Source of the DNA: Xestospongia bergquistia | Taxonomy: Eukaryota; Porifera; Demospongiae; Haplosclerida; Petrosiidae | NCBI GenBank assembly: GCA_963965975.1 | Contig: OZ014412.1 | Location: 8,246,708-8,310,707, forward strand | DNA: 64,000 nt | Direction of reading: 5' to 3' | In this document: positions 1-12,591 of the stretch, piece by piece | How positions within the stretch are numbered: the stretch's first letter is position 1 | Layout of the letters: the number at the start of each line of letters is the position of its first letter | The notes under the pieces: model-generated | What the model saw: the letters and a program-made list of their open reading frames with translations, nothing else | Told to the model about the DNA's origin: nothing | The model's database searches: none | Program-made: the position numbers and the translations under genes

Positions 1-1058
1 TGTCATGTAAAAATGGCACAGATCTGTGAGATGACTTGATACCGACTTTGAAATCACTATTTTCTCTTATAAAGTGTTCAAAAGATGAGATGGAAAACAT
101 CATAGTTCATTTAAAATGTGCTATATCTGAGAAAATAGTAGCGGTAGTTTTTTTGGTTATTTTAACTATAAAAGTTGAAGAAACATGAAGTTAGGTGTTT
201 CAATGTGATCCTTAGAATCGTTGTCTTAGTCCATACATTAGCCATCACTTAGTATTATTGTAGAAAGAACTTATCAAGTAGTGAGAGATTCTGAATTATC
301 TTGTTTGTATTGGGATATTTAGTGTTTTCAGCTCAATGGACAATCCAGGCCATCCCTACATAGACACTTGCTACCACATGCCTGACAATCTTATAACTCA
401 CTATGACTTTATCATAATACAGTTTTATTGGATAATAGGAATGCTTTTTTCTATTTTCTGTTTAATTACTTATTCTGTGACTAAAAACATTTATTATCTT
501 TGAAGTAATTTATTTTACCTTGAAGCCATTCTAGTTATTGTTTTGTTGCTCATTAAAATGGTATATCATTACTATAGTAATGAGTAATTGTTGTTAGAAT
601 ATGTTATGATGTTTTAAGAGTTTATTGTCCAACTAATGTAATACTATAATTATGTGGAATATTATTTAAATCAACATAATTGGTCATCTTTATAGCTTAT
701 ATTAGATATAAACTTAATATTAGTCATGTTGTTTGATATTTTTGATGCAATAAATAGGTTGTCCAATTCTCAGATGTCAACAACTCACATGTGCATTAAT
801 TAAATTTATCTATTAGTAATTCTTGTTGTCCTGTGTTGCTAAATTTCACTTCAAAGTCAATTCTCTTATGTTTACTTTTAAGATCACTTCTTAATTGTGG
901 TAGTCAAACTTTAGTCTAGTCAATATTTAGTTTTATTATGATATTGTATGATGATTTTTTCCCCTAATAGTTCACATGCAAAGTAGTAGCATATGTAGTT
1001 ACTGATGTGATCAGTACATAATATAATGACTATCAATTTTAATATTATTTTTATGTAG
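1..1058. other. AT-rich non-coding stretch, left edge
   Basis: No supportable exon. Positions about 301-452 (from the words tagtgtttt and caatccaggccatcc onward) recur in diverged form at about 1690-1830, so this is a locally duplicated block. The sequence just before 1059 (about 960-1050, with ttcacatg, gtagttactgatgtgatc and atataatgac) matches the introns that precede Ser/Thr-rich exons further right. This stretch is therefore probably the intron of an older cassette copy. Confidence 0.5.
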
Positions 1059-1166
1059 GGACAGAATCTAAAACTCCATACTCTTTGACAACTAGTAAAC
1101 ATCTTTCAGCAAGTTTTTCATCTTCAAGTGGTTCTATAGTTACTCCTATACCAACTATTACTCAAG
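1059..1166 (+). CDS. Ser/Thr-rich (mucin-like) exon, isolated
   Basis: A 108-nt phase 1-1 exon (acceptor ttatgtag, donor gtaaat) encodes a Ser/Thr/Pro-rich segment of 36 residues of the ESKTPY...SFSSSSG...TP.PT type. It has the same pattern as the Ser/Thr-rich exons of the three modular genes to the right. The reading frame is intact. No SMB or Kunitz exon is attached here, and the next recognisable piece is a broken IgGFc fragment at 1982. It may be the last surviving exon of a truncated gene whose body lies left of the window, or a relic. A heavily O-glycosylated linker is the likely role if it is expressed. Confidence 0.5.
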
Positions 1167-1981
1167 GTAAATTAACACTATAAATTAAATTCTTATTTTG
1201 TTAATTTTAATTTAATTTTATTAACTTCATAATATTTATTTGCTTTTACATTGTATATTATCTTAAAGCTATTTCTCCTATATTTGCTAAAATGCTATTG
1301 TGATTTATATACATTATATACAAGTACTTAAATTTTTTTTATATAATGGAGTAAACATAGTGATAGCCAATGTCAGTCCCCTACAAAAAATGCAAACAAG
1401 ATTATAAGGATGACAGTTGCATACTAATATAGGCAATGACATACAGAATACACCTTATGACTTATATTCTTTATAGCTATATATCATTTTTGGAGTCAGT
1501 TAACATCTGTTAACTGTGTATGCCATTGATGATCCTGCATCTTAAAAGACCACAAACAGGAAAATAGTCTATATTCACAATAGGTTAAGAGACCAGTGAA
1601 CAATCTCAATTTTGTGGTGCTATACTGCATATTTAAATATTGGTTGTGGTTATACATGTGATAAGCAATGATGTCATTTTAAAATGACATAGATCTTAGA
1701 TATTTAGTGTCTTCTGCTCAATAGACAATCCAGGCCATCCATACATAGACACTTTCTACCGAGTGTCTAAAAATTTAATAATTTACTATTAGTTTATCAT
1801 TATATTGTTCTTATTGGATATAAGGAATGTCATATATTATATCATTGGACTCTAGTTAATTTTAAATCCAGTGTTCTCATAATTGGAACTCTCTTGAAAA
1901 TGTGATAAATATAAATGTGTTTATAATATACATTTTAGTATATTTTTATTATATTAGTAATCTTAAATTGTTCTCTTTTTA

Positions 1982-2010
1982 GAACCACCTATACACATTG
2001 AGTGACAGTC
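1982..2010 (+). pseudogene. Relic of IgGFc-binding exon 5' end
   Basis: After a tract resembling the acceptor of IgGFc exons (cttttttag), aaccacctatacacattgag matches the first bases of the intact exons (agccaccaattgacctcag) and then meets TGA. The homology stops here, so only the edge of the domain remains. Confidence 0.45.
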
Positions 2011-4438
2011 TTGGTACTACCAGTATATATGTCTCATGAGAGGTAAGATATAATAATTCAGTTAACAGATCATGTGAATTTTTTTAAGTTCTTAATTTTT
2101 CCAATTAAATGGCCCTGTTTTAAGTTCCAAGCCATCATTATTGCTTTTACCACAAAACCTAATAACAGATCAATATGTACTTATAAGGAAAATCTATTTT
2201 GCAGCTATACGTCATTAGCTATGACTATATGTAAGTACATGTAACACTGTGCATGCATTGGTATCATATAAGAATTGAACTGTTTCACTGTATAAATATA
2301 GCTCATATCCTGGCATAATCTAGTCGGCTGAATTTGAAATATGTTTTGAAGAGTTTAGTTTCAAGTATATTTGAATTTGTTGTACATGGACTAGTTTCAT
2401 TATTGGAAATATTTAAGCTTCACAAAATGCATAAACTGTTGACCAAGTTACTTACAATGGATTTGTTGACAATAACCTATACACAGCCAAAGTAGCTACA
2501 TCTTTAAATCAACTTCAACTAAACTAAAACTGAAACTAAAATAATCTTAAAACACTGCTATAACTAGAGTACATTCTGATATCATTTAATATAGTAAAAA
2601 TATATGTGAATTGCATCGTGAGCAGACATGGGCAAGCATTTAGTGAAGTATTTGAAGCACAACTTCAAACACCAATAAAACGACTTAAGCACCAGCTCTT
2701 AAGTGCTTTCCCCATGCCTGTTTTGATTGTATTGAATATGTAATTGCATGATCTTGGTTATTACATGAATAATTATTAGTTAAAATGAGTTATGAACTGG
2801 TCTGTGCTTTAGTAAGTTTAAGGTGGGCTTGATTTTTCAGTGGAACAGCAGTGATTTTGGTAGGATACAGATTTTGAAGTTATCAACAGAATCTACCTGA
2901 TGTTGCAATGACTTCAAAGGCCGTGTTGATCATTTTAAATTGATTGCTGTTAGCTTATAAGTTAAGTTATGGAACACTAATAATTATGAAATATTAACAA
3001 TGATGTATACACAAAATTATTATAATAACTAGTTAAATACTATATAAAATATACAAGTTATCTCTCTTTCTCTCTCTCTCCCTCTCTCATAGGCAAAACA
3101 ACATAATTTAGATTGAGTGGGTCAATGCTATTGTTATTTTAGAGCTACATATTTCCTACATAGCAAACAGTACTTGTTTTTCTTTCATTTGCATAAATAA
3201 CTATTTTTGCAATATTTAATATATTTATTTTGTCTGTTTATTCCTTATGAACATGTAGTAGCTTAATATAATTCAAGAGTTGTTAGGACATAGTAAGTTG
3301 TAGATAATTTTTTGGTTATTGTAACATTCATCGGCTCATAGCCAGTGACTATCAATAGTATCTATATCTCAATTGGTCCTCATAACAATATATCATACTC
3401 ATGACCAGCAACAAGTTCAAATATTATATATCTATAGTTGTATTTATATCTGCAACAATATCACTCTTCTTATTCTTAGCATGCATGAAATATAAATACA
3501 AGTTGTTGCTGTAAGTTTGTGTCTGGTTCCTTCATGACATACAAGGGTTCTTTTCATTCTTCACTCATCCATCTTGCAGTTGTTACGTGTGGACTAATAG
3601 TCTATTTGAAATGGAGTTCATGTTTGTACCTACTACCTGTACTATACAAGTACAATATGATGAAACATGTTTTACCTAACAAGGTGAATTCCATTTCAAA
3701 GTGATCATCATTATAAAGCTTAATTTCCTATTACTAAATCACATACTATTTTGATATAACTTAGTGTATTGTCATACTTTATTAATCCTGAGTAATGGAG
3801 GAAACAATATGAAAATTAAATTCTAGAAGATTAAAAGATAAATCATTCTTGTTGTACAACCTCACAACAGGCATAATTCATCTACTTGAATGCCATAATC
3901 TTTACTATAATAGCCACTTATCATGAAATCGTTGATAATACTGTGAATCAAGTGGTTTTTAATGTGAAATTCCTAAAATCAACAATCTCATTGGACTTCA
4001 GTGGGTGGACATAATTTAGTATTCATTATTCATATCATTATTCACCACATATTACCACAAACATTTCGTCTTGTCATTCTCTTTTAATGTACTATTATTA
4101 AAACAAATAACATACTATTATTTGTCTCACCATTCATATTATAATTTTCCTATGTGAAAAAATATATAATTATATGTCAACATACAATATACATATATGT
4201 ATGCAAAATATCAATTTTGTAAAGTATGTTACTTCACATGCATACAAACTAATGTTTCTTTTATATGCTTATTGTTTAATAGTATATTTTTTAAAAAGCA
4301 AAATTCTAATTGAAAAGATAATGAAATAAGATCTGTATACAGCTAAAAGACAATGATAAAAGTATTAATTATAATAGTATATTTTTTATATTCTACAATA
4401 ATTATACATAAATATTTTTTTTATTTCCTACTTTTATG
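2011..4438. other. Non-coding, AT-rich
   Basis: No supportable gene on either strand. Open frames such as 3519-3704 lack splice context, domain signature or Cys pattern. A (TC)n tract lies at 3061-3088. Confidence 0.4.
3061..3088. repeat. Microsatellite, (TC)n imperfect
   Basis: Imperfect CT dinucleotide run of about 28 bases seen directly (tctctctttctctctctctc and onward). Confidence 0.8.
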
Positions 4439-5560
4439 GATATCAGGGTGTAAACAACAGAAAAAAGAGGAATATGGAATATTGTACATTGCTGCATAAG
4501 TAGTACTACCACCTGCATGATTGTAATTGACAACTTGTGTAGCAAATTATTGTCTGGTAAATATATAGTTAGACAAAAGAATTTTAATACATGACATGAG
4601 TCAGAGTGTTATGACTATAGAGCATAATTAGGATATCATCCTAACCACATGCAAGCCATTTCAGAGAAACTAATAGTATTGAACTAAATGAACACTCAGT
4701 TCCATAGTAATTATAGTAATCATAACAGCATATGTCGTTGATACTTTCAAATGATAGCAGCACTATGTAGACACATGTGACCATCAATTAGTTAAAACAA
4801 CTAATCTATAACAGCAGTTTATGGTACTAGTGATCACTAATGAGCAGTGTTTAAAGCATGTACTTAATGCACATAAATATGATGTATATCTTTTTCATGC
4901 ATATTATATTTTACAATAAATATCTGTGGAAATGTATGTTCATACATTACATATGCTGTGCATACTATGTACATACATTTATTGTTGTATATTGTTGGAT
5001 ATCAGGGTGTAAAACAGCAAAAGAAAGAGGAATGTAGAACATTGTACATCCATCATATATGTAGTACTACCTCCTACCTGATTCTAATTGATAACTCATG
5101 TAGTAAATAATAGTCTGAAATTAAAAAGTTAGACAAAAGAATTTTAAATGTGCATGACATGGATCAGACTGTTATGAGTATAAAGTTTATATTGTGACAG
5201 CCCTCTTAACCACATGCAAGCCCTTTCTTGAACTATATGTAGAGTCAGTTCTGTAGTAATCATAACAGCATATGTTGTTGATACTTTCAATGATAGCAGC
5301 ACTTCCTAGGAATGTAAGTGACCATCAATTTACTAAAGCAACCAGTCTATAACAACAGCTTATGGTACTAGTGATCAATAATAAATGATATTGAAAGCAT
5401 ACATATAATCTACATAATTATAAGGACATCTTTTATACACATTTTATACTCTACAATGATTAGATTTATTAATGTATTACATATGCTGTACATATTATGT
5501 ACATTCATTGACATCTAATTGTATATTATGTGACATATATATTGTGTAATATTGTATGTC
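4439..5560 (+). repeat. Two tandem copies of the intergenic block
   Basis: The block beginning tatcagggtgtaaac(a) near 4440 recurs at about 4998 with the same landmarks in the same order: gaggaatat, gtagtactacc, attgacaact, gacaaaagaatttt, catgacatg, accacatgcaagcc, cataacagcatatg, atgatagcagcac. Diverged copies lie at about 33558 and 48836, each time 3' of a modular gene and 5' of a stanniocalcin-like gene. It therefore marks the boundary between cassettes and is non-coding as far as can be seen. Confidence 0.75.
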
Positions 5561-7143
5561 AGCTAAATAAGATAATAATTATATTATCAACATTATAACA
5601 AGTATTTCAATCCTGAAATGTATGATATCATGTAATGTAATGTGGATGATGATCATAAACATACTCAAACTCACATTAGTAATAGTGTTATGATTTAAAC
5701 CACAATATATCAAATGTTCACAAACTGTGGTTTTACCATTCCATGAAGATCCATTTAAGAGAGTGTTTCTGCACTAACATGAATACTCAAACATTTATAA
5801 AATGTTAAAAGAGTACTTTGAAGTTTAGCAAGCCATATATAACTCAACAGATAACATTTGGCTTCTCATATACATGAAATAAAGTGATCTACACAATGTG
5901 TGTTATATAATTTCATGAAAGTCTTTCCCTTTGGTACAGTGTTTATCTACTGTTTAATAGCAGTCTTTTAAAGGATATACTGTTAACACACATAGTAGTG
6001 TAGTTACAAATTCACACTATACATGTAATTAATGTAATAACTCAGCATTATATATGGGGTATGATTGGAGGTCTATATAAAATATTATATTATCCTGAGT
6101 TGTCAATGAGGTGATTTGTCATCGATTGGTGCTTTCAACAATAATGTGACTATTTGTGGAAGATCTAATAAACTCTTGTCATAACTGTCATATGGGAAAT
6201 CATGACAACAGGATGTGACAAGTGTACACTCCCTCAGACATGTATAACAGTGTATAAATACTTATTATCTTACTATGAAATCAAGTTCAGTACATTACTA
6301 TATTATATGCACTAAAGTATACACCACTTTATTGCATGTAAACATCATATACTCTAATCCATAGAATTTGAAGTGTTGGTTTGTTCTTATCATAAATTAA
6401 ATTATGGCAGTTATGACAATTATAGTATCTATCTGCTGATCTGATGATCAGTAGACTTTTAGAAATGGTCACATAAACAATCATTTTACCAGAGATGCAT
6501 TTGTGAAAAAAGTAGAGTATAGTATTAATAGCCTTTGCGATAAGTGATATGAGTAGAATACAATGTATTGTGTTATTTTAGTAATAGTTATAGTTTTGAT
6601 GATTTTTAAATGTCAGCACTAGTATTTTTATCAAAAAGATATGGTTTTAGTATTAGCTTTGGTTTCTTTATTAGTAATAGTATTAGTATCAAGACAACAA
6701 GCATTAGTTATATTGACATAACAACATACTACTAACAACATGTTCTTTTCTGAAAATATCTAATTGCTAGTCATATACTTAATGCTATAAATATCAAGTC
6801 ACAAAACAATACTATATTATACATATGTTTATAACATAGCTAGTAACATGACAAGATATGTATGTATATTGAGTCACAGATATATTTCACAGCCCAAAGG
6901 TTATGTTCACTGACTAATTAACCTCTAGTAAGAATGTAAATTATATTGTAGTCTTTTACAAAATTGATACAAAAGTCTAATACATTTCATAATCTTGAAT
7001 TCCAATGGGCAAGATGGGAGATACCAGTCAAAGATTTTAGCTCTAGAAAGTGCAAGAAGCAGTTATTACCTTTGTGAGCGTCTGATGACGACATAGATTT
7101 CGGGTGTTCTGATTGGTGAGCCAAAACAGAGTATTAATAAACG
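5561..7143. other. 5' flank of stanniocalcin-like gene 1
   Basis: No gene seen. Landmarks shared with the upstream regions of the other two copies include gtgttggtttgttcttat (about 6370; 34383; 49699), a [GTATTA]-rich low-complexity stretch (6640-6710; 34690-34735; 49990-50035) and gggcaagatg...gataccagtcaaagatttta (about 7006; 35088; 50487). The whole upstream region was thus duplicated with the gene. Confidence 0.6.
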
Positions 7144-7170
7144 GAGTGGGCGTAGCCTAACTATATAAAG
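7144..7170 (+). promoter_or_regulatory. Core promoter of stanniocalcin-like gene 1
   Basis: GAGTGGGCGTAG (7144-7155) is followed by a TATA box, TATATAAAG (7162-7170), about 35 bases before the ATG at 7204. The GAGTGGGCGTAG element is identical at 35341-35352 and 50738-50749 before the other two copies, whose TATA boxes are weaker (TATTTAAAA, TATTAAAG). A CCAAT-like attggt lies further upstream near 7111 only in this copy. The implied 5' UTR is very short. Confidence 0.55.
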
Positions 7171-7203
7171 CTGTACAACTGACAAACTACATTGCATTAC
7201 AGT

Positions 7204-8111
7204 ATGACGCTACTCGCGTTTGCAGTGGTGCTTTATCTGACAGTTACTGTCAATGCTCAGGACTGTACAGTTCTAGCTAATACTGGTAACTGTGACTTCT
7301 ATACTCAGTGTGTAGAGCCAAGATTTCAATGTGGTACTAATGGATATCCTCTTGCCTATGGTGACAAATACTGCCGCAATTTCAAAAATAAGCAAACTTG
7401 TTTTGCAATTGCTGTGAGTATTTAATGTTTTCTATGACTTATTTCATTAATAACATATAGGGTCAAACTTGGATTGATAATGTGAATAGTTGCCTTATGA
7501 AAGCCATTTTAAACAGCAGTGTCTACAACTCAAATGGAACATGTAGTCAATTACAAACAGTTGCATTCAATAGTCATCAATCCTGTTATACTGATAATGG
7601 ATTCTGTACTGATATTCTTTTGAGTGACACTAACTTGCATTGTCTTGCCTTTGAAGTGTTTGACTCAAGTGATTTCTGGAATGAACAGGCAATTCAACAG
7701 GTTTGAAACCAATACTATCTATATAATATCTATCTTTTTATATATACATATATATATATAAATATCATTGAAGATAACATATCATTATAGGTTCTACAAA
7801 CAGCAACTACATGTACTAGACAGGTAATAGAGAGGTTCTTGTCTTCTGTGGATTACTGGATATCAAATACTGTACAATTTGTTACACGTCAACTCCTTCT
7901 AACTTTGAAAGATCTTTTTGGAGGTATATATAATATATATATATACATGTGTTGTGTATACGGTAATTATTACAATCATTATATTGTGGTTAATTTATAT
8001 TGGGGAGGAGTTTCTGTTTGCAAAGCAAGTGTATCTTGTAATGTGTGCGTGATACACCAGATTTTGGAACAATGCTATTTCGGTATTTTTTTGCTAAGCA
8101 TAGATCAATAA
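7204..8111 (+). CDS. Stanniocalcin-like secreted protein, copy 1
   Basis: Exons are 7204-7413, 7461-7700 and 7791 onward (all phase 0 joins). Residues 1 to about 20 form a signal peptide (MTLLAFAVVLYLTVTVNA). The mature part has the stanniocalcin layout: a CDFYTQCVE-like motif, then F-x3-G-x9-C, then Cys spacings of 16, 13 (ending in CY) and 6, which match vertebrate stanniocalcins closely. Several N-glycosylation sequons (NSS, NGT) are present. Stanniocalcins are secreted disulfide-linked glycoproteins linked in vertebrates to calcium and phosphate handling; the role here is unknown. Start: the two other copies lack the upstream in-frame TTG, so the ATG at 7204 is preferred. Odd: copies 2 and 3 splice 7923-equivalent to a short last exon, but here that acceptor reads TGG instead of TAG. 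The frame instead runs through the intron to TAA at 8109-8111, giving a different C-terminus unless another acceptor is used. Confidence 0.75.
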
Positions 8112-11100
8112 GATATCATTATTAATTAAATATGGCACGCCCAAGTTTTATCCTAATAATTAAAATTATGTATATTAAAAAGAGTGATGCTATTAATAAA
8201 GGTCAAGCTTGGCTTGTATGAACTAGCCCTAGCTTGTTAGAAAGTTGTTTGGTAGCCACAGAGGTAAGACAACAGCTATATAATAAATACAAACTCATGT
8301 TTCATCTAAGAGGCCCAGATGTAGTTAAATAGGGGCGTGACTGTATTGTATCGTTACGAGAGACCGCTATATTCTGACGATACAGATATTGCTGACAATG
8401 CTGAGATCCCAACGACGCGACGTGTACATATTATTAAAACGTTAGCTAAGTTTTTCTAAAACCATTTAAAACTAAACCCTAAAACCTTGATAATGTGAGT
8501 GGGTGTATTAAATTTTAGTAATAATTAAGCATTAGGAGTACGTATACAACGTGATTCGTAATGATGCTCAAAATATTGTATCGAAATATCGCCCATCTCT
8601 ACTTCACTTACCTCGTATTATTTGTATCCTCTATATAATCTTTCCATTTGTCTTGGTTAGTGACTTTAACAGCTTATGAAAACGTGGATCATTAGATACT
8701 GTGTGACCTTGAAATGAATTCTATAGCATGAAATTAGGTGGCTAAGCCAGGAAACAAACCTTATGATGAACTAGTTGCTCTGATTAAGAATGACCACTAA
8801 ACCGGGTCTATTATTGTACAACGTTTCATGTTCCACTCTCATTCTCGTCAACAAGGTAATTTTGATAATAGTTTACACAAAGGCAAATTGTCAGATTTTT
8901 GTGAATTCCAGTAGATGTAGATGAGTGTTACATATAATTCCTTCCATTACTCAATCAACAGAGTCAGCCTGCAGAGATATTCAGGAATAGTTGCAACTTC
9001 CAGATCAAATAGTTCCAGCACTAGTGATATCAGAGTATATATAATTCAGAGATAAAGGACAGTGTCAAAGTCTTTGTTATCATTGTGGTTGTAATCAATT
9101 GCTCAAAGCTTTTGTTTTCGAAATTTAGACAATTTAGTAATGATGTATCATGAAAGAGGACAAAAGCGCATTTGCCCACACTCAAAGAGTTAGTTGTGTG
9201 ATGAGGAGACGAAGTCATTAAGCATTTGTTTGAAGCTATGTCTGGTGGCTGTCTTTAAAATACATTGCACCTGCTATGGCTCCATCAAGGAATTTCCTTT
9301 GTCGACTAATTGGCTAGCAGGTGTTTACAACAAATCAATTAGTGAAGTGTTAATTACATACTAACAGCAAATGTTAACAAAAGTTCAAAAGTTAATTACA
9401 ACAAAGCATGAAGAATTTATAATTACACATATTCTTACTTAAACAACTAACATGTCCACGTTGTCAGATTGTAACCTTGTTACCAAAAGTCTAGCTACCA
9501 AAAGACATGTTCAGATGTGACACAGCAATAACTAAATACATTTATCTAACTCTGCCAATTTGAGGAACTTAGATCAATTTTTATCAACCAATTTAGTGGA
9601 GAGAAATCTCAAGAAAACTGCTGTAGCTTAAAATATTATTCAATTTTATCTTTTACTTCATCAGATTCTTCCATGCAGTCATCTTATGAAACAAACTTTC
9701 AATAAGTCACTACTGGTATTCTGAGGTTCAAAATTATCAATATTCCACCTGTTTCTGATCTCGATACTTACATTGTCAAATAACAGATAACTCTTCTTTA
9801 ACCTCCAAAGATTTAATAACATCACGGAAAGTGGACAAAACTGCAATAATAGAAACATATATACTCAGCACTTAAATAATCTTTATTTATCGGTTAAAAA
9901 TGCTTTATTGTGTGTGTGTTTGCGTGTGGTAATTATTACATCTGTGAAGCTAGTGTATCAGTAACGGACAATTCGGCAGATTTTTGAATCGTTTTTTAAT
10001 ATTAATTTACGTGGACACGCCCATATTTTATCAAAGTTATACCTTCGCTTGTATAGCTCACCCTTGGTTAAGATAACGGCGTGGCAAAACTTCGAGAACA
10101 GCTTGCACGTTTGACTTTTGTACACTGGTTATTGTACAACGTTTCAAATTTCAATCTCGTTGTCTTTAAAAAGATGATTTAATAGCACTTTACCTAAGAC
10201 AAATTGCGACTTCAAAGAGTTTCCAGATGATATGTTTACATTCTACTATGGAGTGAATGATAGCATCATATACAACGAAGACTACTTTAGAGGCCGATCT
10301 TACAATTCAAAATGACATTTGACACTTTTCTATCACAGCGTCAGCCTGTAGAGGAGTAGTCGCAGCTTCCAGATAAAGTAGCTCCACCCACCACTTGTAT
10401 CAGAGCAAGCACACATAATTCAGACAAAATGGACAACATCAAAGTCTTGTTATCATCGTGGTGGTAATCATATGGCTCAAACCTATTGTTTTCCAGATAC
10501 AGTGTGCCACAATTAAAATGATTAAGTAATGATATTTCACAAAAGAGGCCAAAAGTAAGGGCAGAAACAGTTGTTATGCTAGAATGTCATGTTTGATAAG
10601 GAGACAAAGTCATTAGGCACTAGTTTGAAGCTGTGTCTCTTTGCTGTCTTTACATAAAGACATGGAAGTGTTACTACATACTTGTGATGTTCATTAACAT
10701 AGAGATCCAAATACCAGGGAATTTCCGACATCTATTAATTGTCTAGTATGTTTTTACAACAAACTATTACTGAAGTGTTAATTGCATCTTGACAGCAAAT
10801 ATTATTAAAAGCTCATGAGTTAATCACAAAGCATGAAGAGTTGATGACTACACATATTCTTCTTATTTATAATAACTAACATATCCAGATTTTAAGGTAT
10901 AAGGCTCACTTGTAATCCTATTACCACAAATCTAACTACTGAAAAGACATATTCAGCTCATATAGATGCCATTACAATAGCTAAATATTATTTAGGTAAC
11001 ATTGCCAGTGTTAGAACTTAGTTTAATTGCTATCAACCAATCTAGTGAAAATGAATTTTGAGAAAACTGCTGTTGTCTAAAATAGTCCTCAGTTTCATCT

Positions 11101-11270
11101 TTTACTTGATTGGACTCTTCCATGCAGTCATCCTGCCACACCAGTTCCCAATATATTGATGCTTACATTGTTAAATAATAGATAACTCTTCTTTGACCTC
11201 TAAAGAATGAACAAGACCATGGACAATGTTGTAGAAATGGTAACATTATTAGCACTTAAATAAATTGCAT
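7924..11270. repeat. Local tandem duplication downstream of copy 1
   Basis: Sequence from about 7930-9860 is repeated in diverged form at about 9890-11270. Shared landmarks include tacgg/gtgtggtaattattaca, cacgcccaagttttatc / cacgcccatattttatc, ttattgtacaacgtttca, ataattcaga, aagtctttgttatcat, gatgaggagac / gataaggagac, agtcattaagca / agtcattaggca and ttcatcttttactt. The second copy lacks part of 8160-8800. No intact gene is present; the second half of each copy overlaps hAT transposase remains. Confidence 0.6.
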
Positions 11271-11640
11271 TTATCTGTAAAACAGTTACTATTTCAGTTA
11301 GCAAGTGTTCTTCTACCTTACGTCAGCATATTTTCTCTCTATCAACCCCACAAAAAGCAATCAGAAGAATGATAATGTCCTAGTTCCAAGTAGGCCACAA
11401 GTGCTTTGAACCTTCACTATTGACAACATTAAGTGAATAAACATCATGAGCTGGCACTCTTTCAGTGTTTCTGAGTAGTAGTATTAACTTTCAACTGTTT
11501 TGGCTTCTTTGACTTAACATGTTCAATCTTTATTGGGTGCTTTCTCTTGAGGTGCTCATACATTGTTTTCATTGTTCCATGATATGCTGATACTTCACTG
11601 TCACCTTTATAGGAAACCTTTCTCTATATCATTCACCATC
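9440..11640 (-). mobile_element. Decayed hAT-type transposon remnants (BED finger)
   Basis: Read on the minus strand, about 11500-11615 gives an open stretch ending YHGTMKTMYEHLKRKHP, the second half of a BED-type zinc finger as found at the N-terminus of hAT/ZBED transposases (the Cys pair is missing). About 10870-10990 reads YLAI...A..AEYVFSVVRFVV...NLDMLVI, the C-terminal hAT dimerisation region, with stops. About 9455-9590 repeats that region (LLVTRLQSDNVDMLVV). An acidic piece resembling the segment just before it lies at 11060-11150 and again at 9610-9700. The middle of the transposase is absent and stops are frequent, so the element is dead. Terminal inverted repeats were not identified. 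Confidence 0.55.
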
Positions 11641-12591
11641 ATATGGACTCATCGGAAAAGCCATACAATGTTTTAAGCTATCTACGAGAAAGTTGTCAAG
11701 TGGTTCCCTGAAACCAAAACCAAACTGACATGCTCCAATGTGTTAGTCTCCTACTAAACTTAAACAATTGTCCTAGATTGAGATTAGATGTGTTATTTTC
11801 AAACATTGTGAGTTATATAGACCAGCATTAATAAGCCCAAAGAGGAGAAATAATCAGCATAATAAACGTCATACTTTTTATATATAGGAGACTTTGTATT
11901 AGCCAGGGTTTTCTACCCAGTTCACAAATAGTGACTTTCTGGAGAGATCATTGAATTGTTAGTACCAGTGTCACCTCATGTAAAAAAGTCAAATGTGAGT
12001 TTCATTGTCAACACTTTGATCGCATTAAAGTTTGTGATGTTAACAACAATGACATTGAGTGCCAGAAAATGATTTCAGTCTGGTTTCTGATTCAGAAGAC
12101 TTGATTTGTTTTAGCTCTTGACAATATGATTGTACAATCGTAAACTGAGTCAGTTGTTAGTGATCCTCCTAGTAAGGAGACACCATTAAGATGCTCTACT
12201 TATAATTATAGACCCCATAATCGATTAGATTCAAGTTACTTTTAAGCAAGAAAGTATTGTGAAGTATTTTTATGTAAATGTTAGTTATATTGTTATTGAT
12301 TGCATATTTCGTTGTTAACATTGAAGTAGCTACACTTTCACTTGGTGTTCTCAACTTTGTGTAGAAGTGGAGGTCAGTCAAAGAGATAACAATGACATTC
12401 TTTTGTTAGCTCACAAATAAATATTCTGAAATCACAGATTTTTCAACTCTGTCATCAAGCATTAAATTTGGTGACATTAATCAAAGTGTATATGTGTAAT
12501 TTCTACTGATACACCTGATAATATATAATGCATTACAATATATAAAACACCTAGTATAGTATATGCTCTCTTTTAAAACAGCTCCAGCTAC

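Noticed and set aside
3519-3704. Short plus-strand open frame, partly hydrophobic
   Set aside because: Not conserved in other units, no splice or promoter context.
7192-7203. Upstream in-frame TTG as start of stanniocalcin-like copy 1
   Set aside because: The ATG at 7204 gives a clean signal peptide and is the only start shared with copies 2 and 3.
12196-12381. Minus-strand open frame of 61 codons
   Set aside because: Asn/Ile-rich translation of AT-rich DNA, no recognisable motif.
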